Shown here piece by piece: positions 36,909 through 46,354 of a DNA stretch of 64,000 bases; positions within the stretch are counted from its first letter, which is position 1, and every line of letters begins with the position of its first letter. A program made the translations under genes and the position numbers. A model generated the notes under the pieces. That model was given only the letters and a program-made list of their open reading frames with translations, searched no databases and was not told the origin of the DNA. This stretch comes from Verrucomicrobiota bacterium. GTDB taxonomy: Bacteria > Verrucomicrobiota > Verrucomicrobiia > Opitutales > Opitutaceae. The stretch lies in assembly GCA_023428905.1 (NCBI GenBank), contig JAEYWP010000004.1, forward strand, positions 558,001-622,000. The letters are read 5' to 3'.

Positions 36909-38243
36909 TCAGTGGATGGCGTGCGTTTCCAGGGCGGGGGACGGCGCCGGTGCGCCCCACCGGCCTTTCAGGCTCCTGCGCCCGAGCAGCAGGAAAAGCG
37001 CCGCGAGCAAGATTGCGAGGCCGCCGAGGCGCTGCAAGAGCTCAGGAGACCCGTAGGTGCGGAGCAGCCTGCCGTCGAGGTTGAGGGCGAGCCCGCTCAG
37101 GAACGCGATGTTGCTGAGGGCAAGGCGCCGGGCGAAAACCTTGCCGTGGTTTCTCCCCGCCACCTCGTGCTGGAGGCGGGCATCCGCCGGGATCGTGATC
37201 AGTCCGGTGGCCCAGCCGGCCAGGAGGCAAAGCAGGGCGGTGCTGGCGTAGTTGGCGGTGTATCCAAGCCGCCATACAACGGTGCCCCAGAGCACCAGCA
37301 TGAGCACGGGAGTCGGGCGCCAGTGGGCCAGCCGGGGAAAACGCCCGGCGGTGAGCATACCGACAAAAAGTCCCGCCCCGGTCACACCGAGAAGGACGAT
37401 CAAACCGGCAAACGAGGCGTCCTTCGCGTCCTTCAGCCAGGGGGTCAGCCAGCTGCAGTCGAGGTGGCTGGCCACCTGCTCGGCGAAGAAGGGGAGAAAG
37501 AGACCGGTGACAAAGGTGAAGCCCACGGTGAGCCAGACCAGCAGGCGGACCGCCGGCGGGGCATGCGGGGAGGCGACGGGGCCGGCGGGGGACGGTTCCG
37601 TCACGCCCTGCGGCCTCAGGTCCGCGCGTATCCGGTAGATGAGCACAGAGGAAAGGGCAAAGCCCGCGGCGGCGGCGATGAAGCTGAAGGACTCGCCAAG
37701 GAGCGCGACGGCCAGGCCCGCGGTCGCCCCGGCGAGGTTGGCCGCGATCCCCGCAAAGGTCATCAGCGCGTTGCCGCGCACCAGGTGATCGGGGGGGACC
37801 AGCATGGGGAGGGCGGACTGCCGGGCCGGAATGAACAAACCGGTGAGGAGGCCACTGACGGCAACCAGGGCGAGCAGCGAGGTGAGCCCGAGGCCCGCGG
37901 ACCAGGCGGCGAGCATCACCACCGCGATCACCCCGCGTCCCGCTTCGGCCCAGAACAGGATTTGTTTGCGGTCGCGCCGGTCGACCTGGCGGCCGATCCA
38001 GCGCGAGAGCAGGACGGGCAGCACCATCCCGCAAAAGATGACCCGGGCGCTGTCGCGGCCAAACGAGCCGATCATCCCGGTGGAACTTCCCAGGGCCAGG
38101 TGGAGCAACGCGAACTGGTAGAAGCGATCTCCGGTGGAGGAGATCACCTGGCCCAGCCAGAGTTTGGAAAAGTCGAGGTGGCGCAGGGTTGCGCGCAGCC
38201 CCTCGGCGGGGGGCCTAGCTGAAGCGGCGGAGGAAAGTGGCAT
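36909..38243 (-). CDS. MFS transporter, MFS_3/exporter type
   Basis: This is a 444-residue major facilitator with about 12 spans. It starts with the exporter-type LDFSKLWLGQVISSTGDRFYQFAL, and a WIGRQVDRRDRK loop follows between TM2 and TM3, as in EntS-like and LplT-like carriers (lysophospholipid or siderophore transport). It is the first gene of a minus-strand operon with the glycosyltransferase-acetyltransferase fusion and the DUF2334 deacetylase, so its cargo may be a lipid-linked or modified sugar. ATG 38243 is used; upstream in-frame sequence is not membrane-like. The substrate is unproven. Confidence 0.85.
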   Translation of the reverse strand: MPLSSAASARPPAEGLRATLRHLDFSKLWLGQVISSTGDRFYQFALLHLALGSSTGMIGSFGRDSARVIFCGMVLPVLLSRWIGRQVDRRDRKQILFWAEAGRGVIAVVMLAAWSAGLGLTSLLALVAVSGLLTGLFIPARQSALPMLVPPDHLVRGNALMTFAGIAANLAGATAGLAVALLGESFSFIAAAAGFALSSVLIYRIRADLRPQGVTEPSPAGPVASPHAPPAVRLLVWLTVGFTFVTGLFLPFFAEQVASHLDCSWLTPWLKDAKDASFAGLIVLLGVTGAGLFVGMLTAGRFPRLAHWRPTPVLMLVLWGTVVWRLGYTANYASTALLCLLAGWATGLITIPADARLQHEVAGRNHGKVFARRLALSNIAFLSGLALNLDGRLLRTYGSPELLQRLGGLAILLAALFLLLGRRSLKGRWGAPAPSPALETHAIH

Positions 38244-38371
38244 TGTGCTGCGAAGGCCGAGCGTGGCCCCGGAGCACGGGCAAGGAAACCCTGATTCACG
38301 CAAAGTTCCGGCAGAAAGGGGGCCGAGACGCCGCCGTTGCGTTCGCATGCCCGGTGCGGAAACTCCTCCCC

Positions 38372-39028
38372 ATGAGCACGCTTCGCTGCCTGATCACAGC
38401 CGGCCCCACCCGCGAGCACCTCGACCCTGTGCGCTACCTCAGCAACGGTTCCAGTGGCAAAATGGGGTACGCGCTCGCTTCCGCAGCGGTGGCGCGAGGC
38501 TGGTCGGTGGACGTGGTCTCTGGCCCGGTGAGCTTGCCCGCACCCCCGGGCGCCACCCTGCACCGGGTGATCTCGGCGGCTGACATGTTGGCCGCCTGCG
38601 AGCCGCTGTTCGCGCGCTGCGATCTGTTTATCGCGGTCGCTGCCGTCGCTGATTTCCGTCCCCGGGAGAAGGCGACCGGGAAGGTCAAAAAGACCGGCGG
38701 CGAAGTGACACTGCAGCTGGTCCCCACCGTGGACGTGTTGAAAACACTCTCGGCGCGGAAGGCGCCCCACCAGACGGTCGTCGGTTTTGCGGCGGAAACT
38801 GATCAAGTGGAGGCGTATGCCCGCCGTAAGCTGGTGGAAAAGCAGTTGGACTGGATTGTGGCCAATGATGTGAGCCGCCCCGACTTGGGTATGAACGCCG
38901 ACAACAATGCCGTCCTCCTTCTCTCTAGGGAGGGACAACGCCTGGAATTTGGTCCGGCCACCAAAAAACTCGTCGCCGACTTCCTCCTCAACGCCCTTTG
39001 CCCTAGGGGCTCCCCTAATCTCCGCTAG
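38372..39028 (+). CDS. coaB: Phosphopantothenate-cysteine ligase (CoaB), stand-alone
   Basis: This 218-residue enzyme joins 4'-phosphopantothenate and cysteine, the second of the five steps to coenzyme A. It matches the CoaB half of Dfp: ITAGPTREHLDPVRYLSNGSS at the start, ADMLAACEPLF, AVAAVADFRP, and GFAAETD with ANDVSR near the end. Most bacteria fuse CoaB to the decarboxylase CoaC; here it is alone and the CoaC gene is not in the window. ATG 38372 gives the usual N-terminus. The gene is divergent from the MFS operon. Confidence 0.9.
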   Translation: MSTLRCLITAGPTREHLDPVRYLSNGSSGKMGYALASAAVARGWSVDVVSGPVSLPAPPGATLHRVISAADMLAACEPLFARCDLFIAVAAVADFRPREKATGKVKKTGGEVTLQLVPTVDVLKTLSARKAPHQTVVGFAAETDQVEAYARRKLVEKQLDWIVANDVSRPDLGMNADNNAVLLLSREGQRLEFGPATKKLVADFLLNALCPRGSPNLR

Positions 39029-39202
39029 GCGATGGTCGCGTGTGCTTTGTGGTGTGGGGCGTGCAGTCTGCATGGGCGCAGGCACTGCGGAAAGCCTGCC
39101 TGTTTTACCGGGGATTCTCCGGACTGACGGCTGTAAACGGTCGCCCGGAGAACCTTCCCGCGGGGTCCCGGTCTGCGGGGAGCCCCTCGAAACCGGGGAC
39201 CT

Positions 39203-39736
39203 ATGAACTCAAGCATGTCAGCGCGGCGTCTGTCAGTGAGGAGGGGCTTGCCTTCATTCTTTTGCGAATGGGTGGCCGGTCGTTCGAAAGGCGCGCGGGC
39301 GCTGCTCGTCCTGGCGACAGGTCTTTTTTTTGGCGTGGGCACCGTTCACGCCGATGCTCCAGACCGGTGGGAAACGCTTCAGGCAATCAATCTGGTGGAG
39401 AATCCCACCAACAGTTCGCGGATGGGGCGTCACGGGGAGCTCGGACCTTACCAGTTTCGTGTCGGCACCTGGAAAATGCACACCAAGAAGCCCTTTTACC
39501 TCGCTACCAATCGCGCCGAGGCCGACCGGGTGGCGGTGAAGCATTACGACTGGCTTACGCGCCAGCTGGAGCGCAACGGGATCCCGCCCACCGCCTACCA
39601 CATTGCCCTGGCCTGGAACGCCGGTCTCACGGCAGTGGTTCGCGACCGCGCTCCGTCGCGGAGCCATGAATACGCCAGCCGGGTGGAGGCGCTGACCGAG
39701 GACCTGAAGCGCCGGCAGTTGGTGCGCGATCCCTGA
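39203..39736 (+). CDS. Exported lysozyme-like hypothetical protein
   Basis: This 177-residue protein has a hydrophobic segment at about 31-49, which acts as signal or anchor after a basic leader. A compact helical domain follows with NLVENPTNSSRMGRHGELGPYQFRVGTW. The Glu in GELGPYQF, the downstream HYDWL and AYHIALAWNAG resemble the soluble lytic transglycosylase/lysozyme fold, where such a Glu is the acid catalyst. Peptidoglycan cleavage is possible but unproven. The start could be ATG 39203 or the Met four codons later. It stands alone. Confidence 0.65.
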   Translation: MNSSMSARRLSVRRGLPSFFCEWVAGRSKGARALLVLATGLFFGVGTVHADAPDRWETLQAINLVENPTNSSRMGRHGELGPYQFRVGTWKMHTKKPFYLATNRAEADRVAVKHYDWLTRQLERNGIPPTAYHIALAWNAGLTAVVRDRAPSRSHEYASRVEALTEDLKRRQLVRDP

Positions 39737-39818
39737 GTTCGGCGGATCCGCTCGCTGAGCGTCCGTTGCTGCCGGACGGCGATGTGCGCCAGCGCGGTCG
39801 GCCGGGACACGCCGCCCT

Positions 39819-40844
39819 TTATTCGAGAAACGTGGCCTGTTTGGGGCTCGGCTGCACCGGACGGCGAGCCTCGTCCTCCGGGGTTGCATTCAGGTGCCTC
39901 GGCGGCTTCGAGACGCGCTGGGCCACCGCCGCCTCGCGGTCGAGGACGATGCGGTCGCAGATTGTCTGGATGTGCAGCTTCAGCCACTGGGCGGTGCTGC
40001 TGGACTCCGTATAATCCGCCGGGCCGTAATGGTCGATGCGGCCGACCTGCCGAAGGCGGTCGTTCTGGGCGAACTCGTCCGCCCGCGCCGGATTGTAGAC
40101 GGCGTAGGCCTTGCCTCCGCCCTTCTTCACCACCGAAAAGCTCGGGATGTCGCTCGGGCCATCGGCGATGTAGATCATGTTCTGGAAGGGGATCCGCCGG
40201 TCTTCCGGCGCGATGTTGGCGTTCACGTCGATCGCCGGGTTCTTGTTTGTCCCCTTGTTGATCTCAAAGAGGGCGCGCGTCTTAGTCGTATTGTCGATCA
40301 CCATACCGATCTGCGCGATCTCGGCCTCGGCATCGATTTCCAGCTCCTTCTGTTTGAGGAAGCCCGGTTGCAGCGGGCTCTCGATGAATTCGCAGCCCCA
40401 GATGCCCTCGACATATTTTGCGATCGCACTGCCGCGGATCATCTCCGCCAGGCCGGTGCTGACGATGTAGTGCTCCAGCTGGATCTCGTGCTTGCGGTAC
40501 GCCTCCTTCTCGCGGACGTACACCTTGGACCGTTCGAAAAAGGCCGGCAGTCCCGGGTAAAACGCGATCTCGCGCCCGCAGTCGCGCAGGGCCTGGTTGT
40601 TGAGCTTGGCCATCGCTCCGGACATCACGTAGGTGAGGAGGTGATTCAGGTACGCAATCTCGCCCGAGAGATGGTAGCCGCGCCGCCGATAGTGCTCCAT
40701 CAGGCTGTTGGTCTCGGCCCAGAAATTCGCCTCGTTGATACTGTAGCGCCGGAAGAGCGGCGTCTGCATGTATTCAGGGATAAGGGTCTTGTCGAAGTCC
40801 CAAATGCACGCGATGATGTTCTGAGTGAATAGCGTCGTAGCCAT
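39819..40844 (-). CDS. HAD-family phosphatase-like protein
   Basis: This 341-residue protein of the haloacid dehalogenase superfamily has motif I IWDFDKTLIP (nucleophile Asp16, general acid Asp18), motif II YIVSTG, a mid-protein Lys and motif IV IADGPSD. A large cap insert lies between I and II. It probably hydrolyses a phosphate from a small metabolite or phosphoprotein. A C-terminal tail rich in Pro, Arg and Gln (about 310-341) is not part of the fold. The gene is divergent from prfA and close to it (125-base gap). Confidence 0.85.
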   Translation of the reverse strand: MATTLFTQNIIACIWDFDKTLIPEYMQTPLFRRYSINEANFWAETNSLMEHYRRRGYHLSGEIAYLNHLLTYVMSGAMAKLNNQALRDCGREIAFYPGLPAFFERSKVYVREKEAYRKHEIQLEHYIVSTGLAEMIRGSAIAKYVEGIWGCEFIESPLQPGFLKQKELEIDAEAEIAQIGMVIDNTTKTRALFEINKGTNKNPAIDVNANIAPEDRRIPFQNMIYIADGPSDIPSFSVVKKGGGKAYAVYNPARADEFAQNDRLRQVGRIDHYGPADYTESSSTAQWLKLHIQTICDRIVLDREAAVAQRVSKPPRHLNATPEDEARRPVQPSPKQATFLE

Positions 40845-40969
40845 AGCGGAGCAGCACCTCTAGACGAGGCCGCTGCGGTCCGCTCCACCCAAGCCGCCTC
40901 TTGCGGCTTTCGCAATTAGCAAATCTCTGCAATGGGTGGTGGGTTTCAGCAGCCCCTTCATCTCGCTTC

Positions 40970-42094
40970 ATGGATCAACTGCCCGACATCCTTCCGTTCC
41001 AGCGTCGCCTCGACGAACTCGACGCGCAGATGGCGGACCCGTCGTTTTATTCCCAGCCGCGGAAGGCGGCGGAGATTTCGCGCGAGCAACAGAAGCTTCA
41101 GCAGCTGGTGGGAGAGCACCGCCTTTTTGAAAAGACGGAGCGCGAAATCCGTGAAGCCCAGGCGCTGCTCAAGGACCCCGCGGGGGATGCCGACCTGAAG
41201 GAGCTTGCGGCCCTCGAATTGCCGGACCTGCAGCGCCGCCGCGAGGAGCTTCGCCAGTCAGTCCTCCAGTCGATGATTCCTCCGGAGCCAAGCGATTCGC
41301 GAAACACCGTGATGGAGATCCGTGCCGGGACCGGTGGGGAGGAAGCCAGCCTTTTCGCCGCCGAGCTCTTCCGTCTCTACACCAAATACTCGGAGGGCCG
41401 CGGCTGGAAGATCCAGCCGATGAGTTCCAGCCCGTCCGAACGGGGAGGCTTCAAGGAAGTGATCTTCCTTATTTCCGGCCAGGACGTGTACAAGCAGCTC
41501 AAGTTCGAGAGCGGCGTGCACCGGGTGCAGCGCGTTCCCGTTACCGAGGCGAATGGCCGTATCCACACCTCCACCGTCACGGTCGCGGTGCTGCCCGAGG
41601 CGGAGGAGGTCGACGTGGAGATCGATCCGCAGGATCTCGAGATCACGGTCAGCCGCGCCAGTGGGCCGGGTGGCCAGGGAGTGAATACAACCGATTCCGC
41701 CGTGCAGATCCTGCACAAGCCGACCGGCCTGATCGTGCAGTGCGCGGACGAGCGCTCCCAGCTGAAGAACAAGGCGCGGGCGCTCACCGTCCTGCGCTCG
41801 CGCCTGCTCAAGCGCAAGGAGGAGGAGGAGCGCGCCCGGTATGCGGAACACCGCCGGAGCCAGATCGGCTCGGGGGACCGCAGCGAACGTATCCGCACCT
41901 ACAATTTTCCGCAGAACCGGCTGACCGATCACCGCATCGGGCTGACCCTCTACAACCTCCCCCAGGTGATGGAGGGTGACGTCGAGCAGATCGTCCAGGC
42001 CCTGCAGCGGGTGGACTTTGAGGAGAAACTCGCCGCCCTCACGGGGCAGGCCTACGTTCCGGCACGGGCGGGCGCGGGGGCGGACGACGAGTAA
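40970..42094 (+). CDS. prfA: Peptide chain release factor 1
   Basis: This is a 374-residue class I release factor that reads UAA and UAG in the ribosomal A site and triggers peptide release. The GGQ motif is at 234-236 (SGPGGQGVNTTDSAVQ). The region around PVTEANGRIHTS is the stop-codon-reading PxT-type segment. The N-terminal coiled domain begins at Met 40970. The length is close to E. coli RF1 (360 residues). It is followed after 4 bases by prmC, which methylates the GGQ Gln, a common arrangement. Confidence 0.97.
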   Translation: MDQLPDILPFQRRLDELDAQMADPSFYSQPRKAAEISREQQKLQQLVGEHRLFEKTEREIREAQALLKDPAGDADLKELAALELPDLQRRREELRQSVLQSMIPPEPSDSRNTVMEIRAGTGGEEASLFAAELFRLYTKYSEGRGWKIQPMSSSPSERGGFKEVIFLISGQDVYKQLKFESGVHRVQRVPVTEANGRIHTSTVTVAVLPEAEEVDVEIDPQDLEITVSRASGPGGQGVNTTDSAVQILHKPTGLIVQCADERSQLKNKARALTVLRSRLLKRKEEEERARYAEHRRSQIGSGDRSERIRTYNFPQNRLTDHRIGLTLYNLPQVMEGDVEQIVQALQRVDFEEKLAALTGQAYVPARAGAGADDE

Positions 42095-42098
42095 CGCC

Positions 42099-42941
42099 AT
42101 GCTGACCGTCCTCGAGGTGGTGCAGAAGACGACCGACTTTCTCCTCGGGAAGGGGGTGGAGAACCCGCGCCTCAACGCCGAGTTGATCGTGGGTCACGCC
42201 CTCGGCCTGAAGCGCATGCAGCTCTACCTCCAGTTCGAGCGCCTGCTCTCGGAAACCGAGCTGGAGCGTATCCGTCCGCTGGTACGCCGGCGCGGCCAGC
42301 GCGAACCCATGCAGTACATCACCGGAGAAACCGAGTGGTTCGGGATGAAGCTGAAGGTGGACCGCCGGGCACTCATTCCGCGTCCGGAAACCGAATACCT
42401 GGCAGAGTGGCTCACCGGGCGCATTCCCGGGGCCATGCGTGTCCTCGATCTGGGGACGGGCACGGGAGCCCTCGCCCTCGCGCTTGCCCGCCATTATGGG
42501 GCGGCGGAGGTCGTGGCGGTGGACCTCAGCGTGGACGCACTTTCGCTCGCGCGGGAGAACGCAGCCGCACTGGGCCTGGCTGACCGGATCTCCTTTCTCC
42601 AGTCAGACTGGTTCCAGGCGATCGCGCCCGACCAGCGTTTCGACCTCATCGTCGCAAATCCTCCCTACCTGTCGGAGGCGGAAACCGTCGGAACCGAGGC
42701 CGAGGTGCACGCCTTTGAACCCAAAGCGGCGCTGACGTCGGGAGACGAGGGGATGGAGGATCTGAAGGTGATCATCACCGGTGCCGCGACGTATTTGTCG
42801 GAGAGCGGTCATCTCGCCCTCGAAACCGGCATTCACCAACACGCGGCGCTTTCGAGCTTCGCCCGCCAGGCAGGCTTCCACTCGATCGAGTCGAAGCCGG
42901 ACCTCGCGGGCCGCGATCGTTTTCTGCTCGTTTCCCGCTAG
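42099..42941 (+). CDS. prmC: Release factor glutamine methyltransferase
   Basis: This 280-residue SAM-dependent methyltransferase modifies the Gln of the GGQ motif in RF1 and RF2 and makes release efficient. It has a helical N-terminal domain (about 1-85), the SAM loop VLDLGTGTGALALALA (115-130) and NPPY at 187-190, the Gln-binding motif. It follows prfA by 4 bases, so the two are cotranslated. The stop is 1 base from that of the convergent protease. Confidence 0.96.
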   Translation: MLTVLEVVQKTTDFLLGKGVENPRLNAELIVGHALGLKRMQLYLQFERLLSETELERIRPLVRRRGQREPMQYITGETEWFGMKLKVDRRALIPRPETEYLAEWLTGRIPGAMRVLDLGTGTGALALALARHYGAAEVVAVDLSVDALSLARENAAALGLADRISFLQSDWFQAIAPDQRFDLIVANPPYLSEAETVGTEAEVHAFEPKAALTSGDEGMEDLKVIITGAATYLSESGHLALETGIHQHAALSSFARQAGFHSIESKPDLAGRDRFLLVSR

Positions 42942-42942
42942 G

Positions 42943-45162
42943 TCAGCTCCCGCTATGGGAGGCCGGTGCCGTCAACGGTGGGTGTCCTGCCGCGGCCCAC
43001 AGTTCGCGCTGGCGCGCGAGCTTCAGGGCATCGGCAATGACGCGAAGGGACTCGCGCAGGTGGATGTCCAGCTTGGCGTAGTTTTCGTCCAGATCGGTGC
43101 TCAGCTCCAGCTCGTCCGCGGGGTCGCCGGTCTCGGCCTTCTTTTCCGGCTTCGGCTTCGGCGGCTTCGGTTTACCCAGGAGAAATTCGCGGAAGGCGTA
43201 ATGTCCCTCCTCCAGTTTGGTCTTCTCCGCATCCATCTCCTTCTTGAAGGTGGAATCGAGTTCTTTCTGAGCCTTGCGGTGCTCCAGGTTGAGCGAGACG
43301 TCTTTCTGCTCCTGCTTGGTGCGGAACCACTCGATGTTGCGCTTCAGGTAGGAGAATTCGGGCAGCGCTTCCTGACGCTCGATGCTGGAGGTCCGAAGAG
43401 AGGAAACGAGATTTGCCTCCAGTGGCTTTCCTTCGAAAAAGCTCGTGGGAATTTCGTCCCAGACCAGCGCGTGCGGAAGGTCTTTTTCGCCCACGGGCAG
43501 CAGGTCGTCGATCGACGGCAGCACGATGTCAGGGACAACGCCCTTCAATTGGGTGGAGTGGCCGTTCGGCAGGTAGAACTTCTGCACGGTTAGCTTGGTG
43601 GCGCCGGTTTTGACGGGGGCGCGCAGCAGGCTGGTTTTCACGTTCTTCATCTCGATGATGGTCTGAACGCTCCCCTTTCCGTGGGTGGAACTGTCGCCGA
43701 TGACGATGGCGCGGCCGTAATTCTGCAGGGCGCCGGCGACAATCTCACTGGCGGAGGCGCTGAACTTCGACACCAGGACCGCGAGTGGCCCGGTGTAGGC
43801 GATCTCGGGGTTCTCGTCGCTGTCGACCTTCACCTCGCCGTAATAGTTTTTCACCTGCACCACCGGGCCTTGCTTGATGAAAAGCCCGGCGAGATCGATC
43901 GCCTCCGAGAGAAGGCCGCCCCCGTTCTGTCGCAGGTCCAGGACCAGACCGTCGATGCCCACGGCCTGAAGCCGCTTGATCAACTCCGCCACATCACCGG
44001 TGGCGCTGTTGCGCTCGGCGCTGTCGCTGCTGGCGTCGGGGCCATAAAATGCCGGCAGGGTGATGACGCCGATTGGCGAGATTTTGCCCGTCTCGTCCGG
44101 CACTTCGAAAATGGCGGCGCGGGCACGGGCGGAATCCAGGTTTACCAGGTCACGCGTAAGCGTGATCTCGCGGCGGATCGATGGGTCCGAGGCGTCCGCG
44201 GGTTGGACCACGAGGCGCACGTCCGTGCCTTTCTGGCCACGGATCAGATCGACGATGCGGCGCAGTTTCATCCCGATGACCTCGGTGGGTTCACCGGTTC
44301 CCTGGGCCACGGCGATGATCTTGTCATTCGGACGGAGCTGCTTGTTGAGATCGGCGGGACCGCCCGTGATGATTTCCTTCACCACGCAGTAGTTCTCCTC
44401 GATGCCGAGGAGGGCACCGATTCCGACCAGCTGCAGGCGCATCTGAATGCCGAAATCCTCGTAGGTTTCGGCAGAGAAATAGGTGGAGTGGGGATCGTAG
44501 AGGCGCGCGATCGTCGACAAGAACATCTCGGCGATCTCACTGGTTTCGATTTCGTCCACATTCTTCAGAAGCCGCTCGTACCGCTTGCGGACGTTCGTTT
44601 TTGCGTCCTCCACGGTCTTCTTGTTCAGGACCTCCAGGAGAATCTCGAATTTGAGACGTTTGCGCCACAGTGCGTCCGCGGCCGCCTCGTCGGCCGGCCA
44701 GGGCGCCTTGGAGCGATCGACATTGTAGCTTTCGTCCGCCGACAGGTCGAACTCCGTGCCCAGCTCCTGAATGATCCAGCTCACCCGCTTTTGCACGCGG
44801 TCCTCATAGACTGTGAAGATCGAGTATGCCGGGTCGATTTTCCCCATGTGCGCGATGTTCTGGTAAAGCCACTGGGTGGGGAACGTGGTGGTGAAATCTT
44901 CCTTGTCCTTCGCGAGGAAAAAGAGGCGCTGGCCGTCCAGCTCCGTCATGTAGTCGGGGATGACATTCTCGTAGTCCCGGACGCGCACCCCCTCGCGGTT
45001 GTAGTGCCATTCCTCCAACAGCTGGATCAGCGTACTGGTCTCGAGCTGCTGGGTGGGGGTGGTCTTCAGGACCCGGTCGCTGGCGCCAAATGAAAGCGTC
45101 GCGGCGGACAGGGTAAGGGACAGCCAGGCGCCGACGGTGCGGAAGAGGGAAGAAGACATCAT
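42943..45162 (-). CDS. prc: Carboxy-terminal processing (tail-specific) protease, Prc type
   Basis: This 739-residue exported S41 serine protease carries a signal peptide at about 1-26 and an N-terminal helical domain to about 220. A PDZ domain (about 235-340) has QLVGIGALLGIEENYCVV at its start. The catalytic domain has the Ser in SKFSASASEI and the Lys in SSTHGKGSVQ, and the C-terminal charged helices are typical of Prc. It degrades or trims periplasmic proteins, such as peptidoglycan hydrolases. A Lys/Pro/Glu-rich segment near residues 650-680 is low complexity. It is monocistronic and convergent with prmC. Confidence 0.93.
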   Translation of the reverse strand: MMSSSLFRTVGAWLSLTLSAATLSFGASDRVLKTTPTQQLETSTLIQLLEEWHYNREGVRVRDYENVIPDYMTELDGQRLFFLAKDKEDFTTTFPTQWLYQNIAHMGKIDPAYSIFTVYEDRVQKRVSWIIQELGTEFDLSADESYNVDRSKAPWPADEAAADALWRKRLKFEILLEVLNKKTVEDAKTNVRKRYERLLKNVDEIETSEIAEMFLSTIARLYDPHSTYFSAETYEDFGIQMRLQLVGIGALLGIEENYCVVKEIITGGPADLNKQLRPNDKIIAVAQGTGEPTEVIGMKLRRIVDLIRGQKGTDVRLVVQPADASDPSIRREITLTRDLVNLDSARARAAIFEVPDETGKISPIGVITLPAFYGPDASSDSAERNSATGDVAELIKRLQAVGIDGLVLDLRQNGGGLLSEAIDLAGLFIKQGPVVQVKNYYGEVKVDSDENPEIAYTGPLAVLVSKFSASASEIVAGALQNYGRAIVIGDSSTHGKGSVQTIIEMKNVKTSLLRAPVKTGATKLTVQKFYLPNGHSTQLKGVVPDIVLPSIDDLLPVGEKDLPHALVWDEIPTSFFEGKPLEANLVSSLRTSSIERQEALPEFSYLKRNIEWFRTKQEQKDVSLNLEHRKAQKELDSTFKKEMDAEKTKLEEGHYAFREFLLGKPKPPKPKPEKKAETGDPADELELSTDLDENYAKLDIHLRESLRVIADALKLARQRELWAAAGHPPLTAPASHSGS

Positions 45163-45307
45163 CTGCTTATACGAGAGATCAGGAAGGGAAATGTTTCACA
45201 AAGCTGGCGAATGCAAAACCATCGTGGAGCGGGTATCCCTCAGGGGGCCTCGGGACTTTCTCTCATGCAGACGGGATGCCACGCGTGATCCGCAGCCGCC
45301 TCAGGCA

Positions 45308-46207
45308 TCAATGCCGACTCAGCATGTCCTTGGCCTCGTCCAGGAAGCGTTTCTCCTCCTCGGTCAGGGCCGCAAACCCCTCGCTGTTGATCTTGTCGAG
45401 GATGCGATCCACCTCGTTCTTCATCCCCTGGCGATCGAGGTTGACCCGGAACACGGGGGGCTCCGTAACCGCGCTCTGCTGCTTCTTGCGCAGCCACTTC
45501 GGAAGTTCCACTTCGGTCCGGCCGTCCGGCTCACGCCATTCGCGCTGGTGCACAAACTGGAAATACAGGAAGCCGGCGAGGAAGCCGCCGAGGTGGGCCG
45601 AGTGGTAGCCCAAGGGACTTTCGAGCTGGCGGAGTTCTCGAAAAAAGAAACCGAGAAGGTCCAAGGCGAGCGCCGCCGCCAGCAGGTACTTGGGTTTCAA
45701 CGTGACCGGCAAAACGAAAAAGATCAGGAGCGGAATGCGCTGGTTGGCATTGAGGCAGGCAAAGACGGTGAAAAGGGCAGCGATGCCCGGCCAGGCCCCC
45801 ACCAGCGATGGGCCGCCGCCGCCGAGGGTCAGGTGCGTTGCCAGCCAGGCTGTGGCGCCCAGGAGGATACCGCCGATGTAAAGCCAGACAAAACGGGCAC
45901 TGCCGAGGAGCAGCTCCAGGTCGCGACCCAACAAATAGAGGCAGAGGACGTTGAAGCAGAAGACCAGGATGTGAAACGGGTCTCCCGCCGCATGGAGAAA
46001 ACCGTAGGTCAGTGTCTGCCACAGAAAACCGCGCTGGAAGCCCGGGATGGAAAGGGAAAAAACCTGGCGGAAGGAATCCGTTAATAGCCAGTTCTGGAAG
46101 AAGTTGATCAGAATGAAACCGCCGATCGTCGCCGAAAGCATCCAGACCAGCGCCGAACGCGTGGTTCGGGGGTAGCTGTCCCGCAGATAAGATCGGTCTG
46201 AAAGCAT
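45308..46207 (-). CDS. Rhomboid-family membrane protein lacking the catalytic Ser
   Basis: This 299-residue protein has six membrane spans and a rhomboid layout. TM2 is followed by an HILVFCFN segment that carries the oxyanion Asn. The late helix holds H205 in SAHLGGFLAG, the dyad His. At the position of the nucleophile, the usual GASGA reads VGAWPGIAA (G137-A138-W139-P140-G141), so no Ser is available. A cytoplasmic C-terminal tail of about 70 residues ends in a LDKINSEGFAALTEEEKRFL helix common in bacterial rhomboids. It is probably an inactive pseudoprotease that binds membrane proteins. It sits 145 bases upstream of prc. Confidence 0.85.
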   Translation of the reverse strand: MLSDRSYLRDSYPRTTRSALVWMLSATIGGFILINFFQNWLLTDSFRQVFSLSIPGFQRGFLWQTLTYGFLHAAGDPFHILVFCFNVLCLYLLGRDLELLLGSARFVWLYIGGILLGATAWLATHLTLGGGGPSLVGAWPGIAALFTVFACLNANQRIPLLIFFVLPVTLKPKYLLAAALALDLLGFFFRELRQLESPLGYHSAHLGGFLAGFLYFQFVHQREWREPDGRTEVELPKWLRKKQQSAVTEPPVFRVNLDRQGMKNEVDRILDKINSEGFAALTEEEKRFLDEAKDMLSRH

Positions 46208-46316
46208 CTGGATTCGAAGTTTAGAAGTGCGGGATTTTAAACACAAGCCACCACCCGGATTTTCTCATGCAACGAATCAGCGGGCGGTGTACCCGGGGCC
46301 GGTCTCGGCGCGCCTC

Positions 46317-46322
46317 TTGACA
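46317..46322 (+). promoter_or_regulatory. Candidate -35 box of the ferredoxin gene
   Basis: TTGACA is a perfect -35 hexamer 32 bases before the ferredoxin ATG. The downstream region at 17-base spacing reads TTTGTG, a poor -10, so the transcription start is uncertain. Confidence 0.3.
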
Positions 46323-46354
46323 CCCCAAACCATTCCTTTTTTGTGCCTTGAACC

